A stretch of DNA of 64,000 bases from Nonomuraea maritima (lineage in GTDB: Bacteria > Actinomycetota > Actinomycetes > Streptosporangiales > Streptosporangiaceae), in the NCBI RefSeq assembly GCF_900100395.1, contig NZ_FNFB01000003.1, positions 1 to 64,000 on the forward strand. Reading direction: 5' to 3'. How positions within the stretch are numbered: position 1 is the stretch's first letter; the number at the start of each line of letters is the position of its first letter. This document shows positions 35,776-41,942 of the stretch, in pieces. A program made the position numbers and the translations under genes. The notes below the pieces were generated by a model. It saw only the letters and a program-made list of their open reading frames with translations, searched no databases and was not told the origin of the DNA.

Positions 35776-36960
35776 TCAGAAGCGCGGCCGGGCCTCGGCC
35801 GCCAGCGCCTCGACGGGCACGTCGCCGACCTGCCGTCCGTCCCGCATCCGCACCGACGCGCCGCCGCTCGCCGCCTCGCGCGCCCCCACCACCAGCTGGT
35901 ACGGCACCAGCCGGTGCGCCCTGATCCTGGCCCCGAGACTGCCCCGGTCGGCAGGGGCCGACTCCGCCCGCAGCCCGGCGGCCAGGCACCGGCGCAGCAG
36001 CGCGTCGGCGGCGGCGCCCTCGGCGTCCGACACCGGCAGCACCACGGCCTGCACGGGCGCCATCCAGGCCGGGAACGCGCCGCCGTGCACCTCGACGAGA
36101 TGGGCGACCAGCCGCTCGATGCCCCCGATGACGCTGCGGTGCACCATGACGGGCCGGCCTACCCCGTCGCTGTCGGCATAGCGCAGGTCGAAGCGTTCTG
36201 GCTGGAAGAAGTCGACCTGCACGGTGGACAGGGTGGTCTCGCGCCCGGCCGGGTCGGCGATCTGGATGTCGATCTTCGGCCCGTAGAAGGCGCCCTCGCC
36301 GCGCTCCTCCTCGACGTCGCATCCGCGCTCGGCCAGCACCTCGCGCAGGACCGCCTCCGACCGCCGCCACAGGTCGGGGTCGTCGACGAACTTCGCCCCG
36401 TCGCCGCGCAGCGAGAGCCGGTAGCGGGCGGCCCGGATGCCCAGCTGGGCGTGCGCGGCCTCGATGAGGTCGAGCGCCAGCGACACCTCGGACGCGGCCT
36501 GCTCCGGCGCGCAGAACACGTGCCCGTCGTTGAGCTGGATGGCCCGCACCCTGGTCAGCCCGCCCAGCACCCCGGACAGCTCCGAGCGGTACATCCCGCC
36601 CAATTCGGCGATGCGCAGCGGCAGCTCGCGGCGGATTCGCCCACGCGAGCGGTAGACGAGCGCGTGATGCGGGCACAGGCTGGGCCGCAGCACGAACTCC
36701 TCGCCGCCCACCTTCATGGGCGGGAACATGTCCTCGGCGTAGTGCGCCCAGTGGCCGGAACGCTCGTACAGCTCGCGTTTGCCCAGGACGGGCGAGTTGA
36801 CGTGCTGGTAGCCGTGGCGGCGTTCCAGTTCGTGGACGTAGTCCTCGACGGCCTTGCGCACGGCCGCCCCGGCGGGCAGCCAGTAGGGCAGGCCGGAGCC
36901 GATCAGCGGGTCGGTGTCGAAGATGCCGAGCTCGCGGCCGAGTCTGCGGTGGTCGTTCAT
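35776..36960 (-). CDS. Short threonyl-tRNA synthetase lacking TGS and editing domains
   Basis: A 394-aa class II synthetase that begins at the catalytic core (D-H-R-R-L-G-R-E-L-G at 3-12). The canonical enzyme is about 640-680 aa, with about 240 residues of TGS and editing domains in front. Motif 2 (R-S-E...L-T-R-V-R, 125-139), motif 3 (G-G-I-E-R, 279-283) and the three zinc ligands (Cys 96, His 147, His 274) are intact. An anticodon-binding domain fills about 302-390. It should charge tRNA-Thr but cannot remove mischarged Ser in cis. ATG at 36960 follows AAAGGAC. A leader peptide with three Thr codons and a hairpin precede it. Such extra ThrRS genes can serve as drug-resistant or starvation-induced isozymes. 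No antibiotic cluster is visible here. Confidence 0.88.
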   Translation of the reverse strand: MNDHRRLGRELGIFDTDPLIGSGLPYWLPAGAAVRKAVEDYVHELERRHGYQHVNSPVLGKRELYERSGHWAHYAEDMFPPMKVGGEEFVLRPSLCPHHALVYRSRGRIRRELPLRIAELGGMYRSELSGVLGGLTRVRAIQLNDGHVFCAPEQAASEVSLALDLIEAAHAQLGIRAARYRLSLRGDGAKFVDDPDLWRRSEAVLREVLAERGCDVEEERGEGAFYGPKIDIQIADPAGRETTLSTVQVDFFQPERFDLRYADSDGVGRPVMVHRSVIGGIERLVAHLVEVHGGAFPAWMAPVQAVVLPVSDAEGAAADALLRRCLAAGLRAESAPADRGSLGARIRAHRLVPYQLVVGAREAASGGASVRMRDGRQVGDVPVEALAAEARPRF

Positions 36961-36997
36961 GATCGTCCTTTGCTGGGAAAGGGCGAACGACCGCAGC

Positions 36998-37017
36998 TCC
37001 CGGGCGTCCGCCCGGGA
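36998..37017 (-). terminator. Hairpin between the Thr leader peptide and the short ThrRS gene, candidate attenuator
   Basis: Perfect stem TCCCGGGC / GCCCGGGA (36998-37005 with 37010-37017) starting 9 nt after the leader-peptide stop and ending about 37 nt before the synthetase ATG. No long U-run follows, so termination would rest on stem strength. Part of it (GGACG, then CCG) can instead pair with CGTCCCGG inside the leader ORF, giving an alternative antiterminator. Confidence 0.6.
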
Positions 37018-37026
37018 TGCATGGAT

Positions 37027-37077
37027 TCAGCGCGCCGGGACGAGGTCCGGCGTCGTCGTGACGAAAGCGCGCTGCAT
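37027..37077 (-). CDS. Threonine-rich leader peptide of the short ThrRS gene
   Basis: A 16-codon reading frame, MQRAFVTTTPDLVPAR, with three consecutive ACG threonine codons at positions 7-9. ATG at 37077 lies 7 nt after TAGGGT (37085-37090, minus strand), so it would be translated from the mRNA 5' end. Codons 2-4 (CAGCGCGC) are complementary to the end of the frame (GCGCGCTG), forming a stem around the Thr codons. Then comes the hairpin at 36998-37017. Ribosomes stalling on Thr codons when charged tRNA-Thr is scarce would break this stem and favour the antiterminator pairing, allowing synthetase expression. The layout is seen directly; the mechanism is inferred from classical trp/his/leu attenuation. 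No T-box motif is present. Confidence 0.62.
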   Translation of the reverse strand: MQRAFVTTTPDLVPAR

Positions 37078-37084
37078 GGACAGC

Positions 37085-37184
37085 ACCCTAGCATCCGGCC
37101 GCGGGTGCCGGCATGCGGATTTCCGCCTGCCGAGTACCGCCCTGTTCGGTAAGTTCTCGGCTGGAAATCCGAAAATGATATAAA
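37085..37184. promoter_or_regulatory. Divergent promoter region of ThrRS leader and LuxR gene with a 9-bp inverted repeat
   Basis: Minus-strand -10 TAGGGT (37085-37090) serves the leader peptide. Plus-strand -10 ATATAA/TATAAA (37178-37184) lies 6-7 nt before GTG 37191. Between them CGGATTTCC (37116-37124) and GGAAATCCG (37163-37171) are perfect inverted copies 38 nt apart, a possible site for the adjacent LuxR-family protein. Confidence 0.5.
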
Positions 37185-37190
37185 GCTTCC

Positions 37191-38162
37191 GTGGCCGAGA
37201 TCTTCCTGGACGTACGCCACCTGCGGGCGTTCGCCGAGGTCGGATACCAGGTCGCGGGCGGCGGCGGAGCCCACGGGGCGATGGCCGCGTTACGCGGGGT
37301 GGTGCCGCTCGACGCGTACGAGTTCGTCGCGTTCGACCCGGCCACCGGCCGCCACCACAGCGTCGTCGCCGACGGCCACCCCCGCATCGACAGCGACGCC
37401 GCCGAGGAGTACGCCGGGCTCGACGCCTACCGCAGAGCCCTCGCCACCCGCGCGCCGGTCGCCATGCCCGAGCCGGGCACCGAACGCTACTTCCGGCGTC
37501 ACCTCGCCCCCTACGGCTGGCGGGCGGGGCTGACCACGCCGCTGTTCCTGAGCGGGGGCCGCTTCACCGGGCTGCTGCACCTCGCCGCCAAAGAGCCGTT
37601 CCCCGAGCGCGCCGCGGCCCTGCTCGCCGCGATCAGCCCGACCCTCGCCCACCTGACCGACCTGAGCCGGTGCGTCATCGACCCGGTCGGGCTGCCGCCC
37701 GGCTTCCACGCCGTCGCCTTCGACCGGCTGGGCGCCCGCCGCCGGGTGCCGGGCCACGACGCCTCACCCGTGCTCTGGGACGACCGGGCCGTGGCCGCCT
37801 ACGCGCGGGCGTTCATCGACTCCCGCGAGCTGAGCCGCCACGGGCTGTGGCTCGGGCCCGACGGCGGCTGGCACGAGCTGCGGCTGGTCCGCGCGGGCGT
37901 CGGCTACCAGGGGACGCTGCAGGGCGCCGTCGTCGCCGAGCGGCCCTGCTCGCTGCCGTACGACCTGACCGGCCGCGAGATCGACGTGCTCACCCGGGTG
38001 GCGGCCGGCGACTCCAACCCCCAGATCGCCGCCGCGCTCGTGCTCAGCGTGCGCACGGTGACCACCCACCTGGAGCACATCTTCGCCAAACTGCGCTGCG
38101 ACAGCCGTACCCGGCTCACCACCAAGGCCCTCGCGGAGGGCCTGTGCCGCCTCGACGTCTAG
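37191..38162 (+). CDS. LuxR-family transcriptional regulator with GAF-like sensor
   Basis: A 323-aa regulator. The C-terminal 65 residues are a LuxR/FixJ helix-turn-helix (L-T-G-R-E-I-D-V-L-T-R-V-A-A-G, then N-P-Q-I-A-A-A-L-V-L-S-V-R-T-V split over the two helices, ending H-I-F-A-K-L). The first 170 or so resemble a GAF sensor with no receiver Asp, so it is not a classical response regulator. GTG at 37191 is leaderless. It is divergent from the ThrRS leader, so it may regulate that gene or itself through the inverted repeat between them. The signal is unknown. Confidence 0.82.
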   Translation: MAEIFLDVRHLRAFAEVGYQVAGGGGAHGAMAALRGVVPLDAYEFVAFDPATGRHHSVVADGHPRIDSDAAEEYAGLDAYRRALATRAPVAMPEPGTERYFRRHLAPYGWRAGLTTPLFLSGGRFTGLLHLAAKEPFPERAAALLAAISPTLAHLTDLSRCVIDPVGLPPGFHAVAFDRLGARRRVPGHDASPVLWDDRAVAAYARAFIDSRELSRHGLWLGPDGGWHELRLVRAGVGYQGTLQGAVVAERPCSLPYDLTGREIDVLTRVAAGDSNPQIAAALVLSVRTVTTHLEHIFAKLRCDSRTRLTTKALAEGLCRLDV

Positions 38163-38177
38163 CGGTGGGTCACGTCC

Positions 38178-38528
38178 TCAGTCGAGGCGCGTGACCTGGT
38201 AGTGGGCGATGCGCCAGCCCTCGTCCGTCCGCTTGAGCAGCACGCCGAGATGGACGCTGATGTCCGGCCGGTCGGTGAAGCGGAAGTCGACGGCCGCGTA
38301 GCCGAGGACGACGTCGTCGGCGACGGTCCTGGTCTCCACCAGGCGGTACTCGGCCGTCAGCCCGAGGGGCTGGGAGTCGTAGTACGCGGCCACCTCCGGC
38401 CGTCCGACGCTGTAGGGACGCAGCCCCTGGAAGATCGCGTCCTCGGTGAACAGGGCGGCGACCTGCTGCGGCTGATGAGCGTCGATGCCCGCCTTCCACC
38501 GGTCGAGGACCTCTTCGATGATCTTCAT
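38178..38528 (-). CDS. NTF2-like (SnoaL/DUF4440-type) protein
   Basis: A 116-aa single-domain protein with the cone-shaped NTF2-like pattern: an N-terminal helix (I-I-E-E-V-L-D-R-W-K-A-G-I-D-A), L-F-T-E-D-A-I-F-Q-G-L, a Tyr-rich helix, and C-terminal strands ending W-R-I-A-H-Y-Q-V-T-R. Such folds serve as isomerases, dehydratases or non-catalytic binding domains, and sequence alone does not decide. It lies 27 bp downstream of the SDR gene on the same strand, so it is probably its operon partner. Confidence 0.75.
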   Translation of the reverse strand: MKIIEEVLDRWKAGIDAHQPQQVAALFTEDAIFQGLRPYSVGRPEVAAYYDSQPLGLTAEYRLVETRTVADDVVLGYAAVDFRFTDRPDISVHLGVLLKRTDEGWRIAHYQVTRLD

Positions 38529-38555
38529 GGCAGTCTCCGGTCGCTTCGGTGCGGG

Positions 38556-39269
38556 TCAGTGGCCGGCGCTCATGCCGCCGTCGACGTGGAGGATCTCGCC
38601 GGTGACGAAGGGCGCGTTCTCCAGGTACAGGACGGCGTCGACGACGTCGCCGAGCTCGCCCATCCGGCGGACCGGGTGCAGCGCCGCCAGGGTCTCATGG
38701 GTCTCCTCGGGGTGCATGGGCGTCTTGATCGAGCCGGGTGAGACCGCGTTGACGCGGATGCCGCGCGTGGCGTACTCGATCGCCAGCGACTTGGTGGCCG
38801 ACTGCAGGCCGCCCTTGGTGAGCGAGGCCAGCACGGACGGCACCCGGGCGTCGGCGTTGTCGACCAGGCTGGTGGTGATGGTGACCACGTGCCCGCCGCC
38901 CTGGGTGAGCATGCGCGCGGTGGCGAGCTGGGTGATGTGGAAGAAGCCGTCGAGGTTCACCCCGCGCACGGCGGCGTAGTCGTCGAGGGTGTAGTCGGTG
39001 TACGGCTTGGCCACGAAGATGCCCGCGTTGTTGACCAGGGTGTCCAGGCGGCCGAACCGCTCCACGGCCACGGCGACGGCGCGCTCTGCGGTGGTGCGGT
39101 CGGCGATGTCGCCCTGGACGGTGACGATGTCGGGGTCGGCGGAGGGGGCGATGGTGCGCGATACGGCGACGACGGCGTGACCGAGCTTGCGGTAGCCCTC
39201 GACGAGCGCGGCCCCGATGCCCTGTGACGCACCGGTGACGATGACTGCCTTCTGCTGCTGTGCGTTCAT
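38556..39269 (-). CDS. SDR-family oxidoreductase lacking the catalytic Tyr
   Basis: A 237-aa Rossmann-fold protein with T-G-A-S-Q-G-I-G (12-19), D-I-A-D for the adenine pocket, N-N-A-G (80-83), Asn 105, Ser 134 and Lys 152. The position of the catalytic Tyr in Y-x3-K is Ala 148 (L-A-S-L-T-K). The usual proton donor is therefore missing, although the cofactor site looks intact. It either uses another residue or has an atypical role. First of a two-gene operon with an NTF2-like protein. A TetR-type palindrome lies 21 bp upstream, and a TetR gene is nearby at 41188. ATG at 39269 has only a weak ribosome binding site. Confidence 0.85.
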   Translation of the reverse strand: MNAQQQKAVIVTGASQGIGAALVEGYRKLGHAVVAVSRTIAPSADPDIVTVQGDIADRTTAERAVAVAVERFGRLDTLVNNAGIFVAKPYTDYTLDDYAAVRGVNLDGFFHITQLATARMLTQGGGHVVTITTSLVDNADARVPSVLASLTKGGLQSATKSLAIEYATRGIRVNAVSPGSIKTPMHPEETHETLAALHPVRRMGELGDVVDAVLYLENAPFVTGEILHVDGGMSAGH

Positions 39270-39289
39270 GATGGTCTGCTCTCTGTTAG

Positions 39290-39307
39290 TAGACGGTCGG
39301 TCGTCTA
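39290..39307. promoter_or_regulatory. TetR-type operator upstream of the SDR/NTF2-like operon
   Basis: TAGACG-GTCGGT-CGTCTA, a dyad with perfect 6-bp arms 21 bp before the SDR start. It shares the GACCG/CGGTC core with the palindrome upstream of the TetR gene (41819-41830). Confidence 0.6.
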
Positions 39308-39710
39308 TTTGCAGCCAACGTAGGAGGTCGTCACGAGGCGCGTCAACGCGGGAGGGCCCTTCGGCTGGGACCGAAATCCTCCCAGCTAGGAGGCGGAACC
39401 TCCTACCGCAGGTGGCCGCTTCGTGAGCCGGGACGGACGCGGCCCGGTGCGGGGCCGCTCAGATGAATTTCCTGGTTCACTGGACAATTCCCGCGCGCCG
39501 TGCCCTGCGGCTGAACCGATATTTCGAGCTCCATGAGAAAAGAGATATGTGTCTCGTTGTGCGAAGGGGAAATTCATGCCCTTATCAGTGGTGTCGACCC
39601 CGCTGAACTGGGGAGATGCGGTTTCGGCGGGTCAGCGGCCAGGCGTTTCTGCTTTTCCCGCGACTGGGGTGGGGCGGAATGTCTGCGGCGGGCCGTTAAG
39701 GTCCTCAGCC
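39308..39710. other. Intergenic region between SDR operon and amidase gene
   Basis: About 400 bp with no supported gene. At 39378-39404 CCTCC, GGAGG and CCTCCT blocks alternate, so two mutually exclusive small hairpins are possible. The stretch 39480-39600 is relatively AT-rich and may hold promoter elements. TAAGGT (39697-39702) lies 8 nt before the amidase ATG. Confidence 0.4.
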
Positions 39711-41162
39711 ATGGAATGGAGTTTTCATGCGGCCGAAGAACTCGCTGCCGCATTGCGTGCCGGTGAAGTGAGCTCGATGGAACTGACCGACGAGGCGATC
39801 GCCCGTGTCGAACGGGACGACAGGGTGATCAACGCGATCTGCGTGCCCGACTTCGACCGTGCGCGGGCCGCCGCGCGCGCCGCCGACGCGGCCCGCGCCC
39901 GCGGCGAGGACCGGCCGCTGCTCGGCATCCCGGTGACGGTCAAGGAGTCGTACGACGTCGCCGGGCTGCCCACGACCTGGGGCATGCCGCAGCACCGCGG
40001 CCACCTGCCGGCCGAGGACGCCGTGCAGGTGTCACGGCTCAAGGCCGCGGGCGCGGTGGTGCTCGGCAAGACGAACGTGCCGCTGGGGCTGCAGGACATC
40101 CAGAGCTACAACGAGCTCTACGGCACCACCACCAACCCGTGGGACCACGCTCGCACGTCGGGCGGATCCTCCGGCGGTTCGGCGGCGGCCCTGGCGTCCG
40201 GGTTCGGCGCGCTGTCCATCGGCTCCGACCTCGCCGGTTCGCTGCGCACCCCGGCGCATTTCTGCGGCGTCTACGCGCACAAGCCGACGCTCGGGCTGGT
40301 GGCGAGCCGCGGCATGGTCGCGCCCGCGGAGCCGGCCTGGCCCGTCGACCTCGACCTCGCCGTCGTCGGCCCGATGGCGCGCACCGCCCGCGACCTCGCG
40401 CTCCTGCTCGACGTCATGGCCGGACCGGACCCGCTGACGTACGGGGTGGCGCACCGCCTGGTGCTGCCGCCCGCCCGCCACGAGCGGCTGTGCGACTTCC
40501 GGGTCCTGGTCCTCGACGAGCATCCGCTCCTGCCGACCGGGTCCGCCGTGCGGGAGGGCGTGCACCGGGTGGCCGCCGCGCTCGCCGACGGCGGCGCCCG
40601 CGTCGAACGGCACAGCCCGCTGCTGCCCGACCTGACCGAGGCCGCGACGCTCTACATGCAACTGCTGATCTCGAGCTCCGTCGCGCGTTTCCCCATCGAC
40701 TCGTACGAGCAGCTGCGGGCCCGCGTCGCCGGGCTGAGCGCGGACGACCGGAGTCTTGAGGCCGTGCGGCTGCGCGCCATGGTGTCCAGCCACCGCGACT
40801 GGATGCGGGCGGACAACCGCCGCGAGCTCCACCGCCACCTCTGGCGGCAGCTGTTCGCCGAGTTCGACGCCGTGGTGTGCCCGATCACGCCCACTCCGGC
40901 GTTCCCGCACGACCACCACCCCAACCCGCTGGAACGGCGCATCGACATCGACGGCGCCGCCTACCCGTACTTCGACCAGCTCGTCTGGGCCGGCCTGGCC
41001 ACCATGCCCGGCCTGCCCGCCACCGCCGTACCGGCGGGCCGGTCGTCCGAGGGGCTGCCGGTGGGAGTGCAGATCGTCGGCCCGATGTTCGAGGACCGCA
41101 CCCCACTGCGGCTGGCCGAGCTGCTCGAACAGCGGCTCGGCGGCTTCCTGGCGCCGCGATAG
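39711..41162 (+). CDS. Amidase signature family hydrolase
   Basis: A 483-aa cytoplasmic amidase with the Ser-cisSer-Lys triad: Lys in P-V-T-V-K-E-S near residue 75, cis-Ser in the Gly/Ser-rich T-S-G-G-S-S-G-G-S near 148, and nucleophile Ser in G-S-D-L-A-G-S-L-R-T-P-A near 172. P-A-H-F-C-G-V-Y-A-H-K-P-T follows as usual. The length fits stand-alone amidases rather than GatA, and no gatB or gatC is near. ATG at 39711 was chosen: the frame is open further upstream (an ATG at 39549) but that part has no family similarity, and TAAGGT lies 8 nt before 39711. The substrate is unknown. It converges on the TetR gene. Confidence 0.88.
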   Translation: MEWSFHAAEELAAALRAGEVSSMELTDEAIARVERDDRVINAICVPDFDRARAAARAADAARARGEDRPLLGIPVTVKESYDVAGLPTTWGMPQHRGHLPAEDAVQVSRLKAAGAVVLGKTNVPLGLQDIQSYNELYGTTTNPWDHARTSGGSSGGSAAALASGFGALSIGSDLAGSLRTPAHFCGVYAHKPTLGLVASRGMVAPAEPAWPVDLDLAVVGPMARTARDLALLLDVMAGPDPLTYGVAHRLVLPPARHERLCDFRVLVLDEHPLLPTGSAVREGVHRVAAALADGGARVERHSPLLPDLTEAATLYMQLLISSSVARFPIDSYEQLRARVAGLSADDRSLEAVRLRAMVSSHRDWMRADNRRELHRHLWRQLFAEFDAVVCPITPTPAFPHDHHPNPLERRIDIDGAAYPYFDQLVWAGLATMPGLPATAVPAGRSSEGLPVGVQIVGPMFEDRTPLRLAELLEQRLGGFLAPR

Positions 41163-41187
41163 GGACGCGCTGGACGGGCGGTCGGTG

Positions 41188-41796
41188 TCAGGAGGCGACG
41201 GGAGCGCGCGCGCCGAGCAGGGCCAGGCAGTTGAGCCAGGAAGGGCCGAGCCGACGGGGGTCGTTGTAGAGCTTGGCGAACAGCACCTGCCCCTCCAGCT
41301 GCGCCATCACCGACCGGGCGGCCTCGCGGGTGTCGGCCACGCTCGCCTCGCCGCGCGCGACGGCCTCGGCGACGACCGCCTCGATGAGGACGACGTGCGC
41401 GTCGAAGATCTCCTGCAGCCGCGCCCTGATCGCCTCGGTCTGGTTGCTCAGCTCCAGCGTCAGGTTGCCGAACATGCACCCCGCGACGCTGCCGCAGTCC
41501 TGCTGCCCGCCGGCCAGGGTGGCCTCCGTCGCCTCGAACAGGTGCCGCAGCCGCTCCAGCGGCGGCGCCGCACCGCCCAGGATCCGCTTCCAGTCGCCTT
41601 CCTGGGCGGCCCAGTGCTCGTCGATGACGGCCAGGGCGAGCGCCTCTTTGGAGGGGAAGAAGTAGTAGAAACTGCCCTTCGGCACGCCCGCCGCCTTGCA
41701 GATCTCCGCCACGCCGAGGGCGGAGTAGCCGCGCAGCTCGATGAGCGACCGCGCCGCGTCGAGGATCTTCTCCTTGGCGTCGCTGGTTCGTCCCAT
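41188..41796 (-). CDS. TetR/AcrR-family transcriptional regulator
   Basis: A 202-aa repressor. Residues about 8-55 are the TetR DNA-binding domain (K-E-K-I-L-D-A-A, then Y-S-A-L-G-V-A-E-I-C-K-A-A-G and K-G-S-F-Y-Y-F-F-P-S-K-E-A). The C-terminal helices match the YxaF/LmrA-type ligand domain, with Cys residues at about 105 and 110 (Q-D-C-G-S-V-A-G-C). ATG at 41796 is leaderless (TACACT 6 nt upstream). Its promoter contains the palindrome CCGACCGGTCGG, indicating autoregulation. A related palindrome precedes the SDR/NTF2-like operon 2 kb away, which is its probable target. Confidence 0.88.
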   Translation of the reverse strand: MGRTSDAKEKILDAARSLIELRGYSALGVAEICKAAGVPKGSFYYFFPSKEALALAVIDEHWAAQEGDWKRILGGAAPPLERLRHLFEATEATLAGGQQDCGSVAGCMFGNLTLELSNQTEAIRARLQEIFDAHVVLIEAVVAEAVARGEASVADTREAARSVMAQLEGQVLFAKLYNDPRRLGPSWLNCLALLGARAPVAS

Positions 41797-41802
41797 GCCC
41801 CG

Positions 41803-41830
41803 AGTGTACGACCGCTACCCGACCGGTCGG
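41803..41830 (-). promoter_or_regulatory. TetR gene promoter with overlapping palindromic operator
   Basis: Minus-strand -10 TACACT (41803-41808) is 6 nt before ATG 41796. The perfect 12-bp palindrome CCGACCGGTCGG (41819-41830) covers the expected -35 region. Confidence 0.6.
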
Positions 41831-41942
41831 CTGGTGCGAGGTGGGGTGACGTCTCCAGGAAGGGGCCGGCACGAGCTCGCGCCCGCAGAGACCGCGACAC
41901 TGCCCTGGCCCACCCCGGCGGCTCGTCCCCGGCCCACGCTGC

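Noticed and set aside
36961..37190. T-box riboswitch upstream of the ThrRS gene
   Set aside because: The conserved T-box sequence and specifier-stem layout are absent. The leader is instead short and contains a Thr-rich reading frame.
38168..38196. GGTCACG/CGTGACC repeat between the LuxR and NTF2-like genes
   Set aside because: A 7-bp stem with a 15-nt loop lying partly in the NTF2-like coding end. Expected by chance in such GC-rich sequence.
39549..39710. N-terminal extension of the amidase from ATG 39549
   Set aside because: The added 54 residues have no amidase similarity, and a plausible -10 box lies just before ATG 39711.
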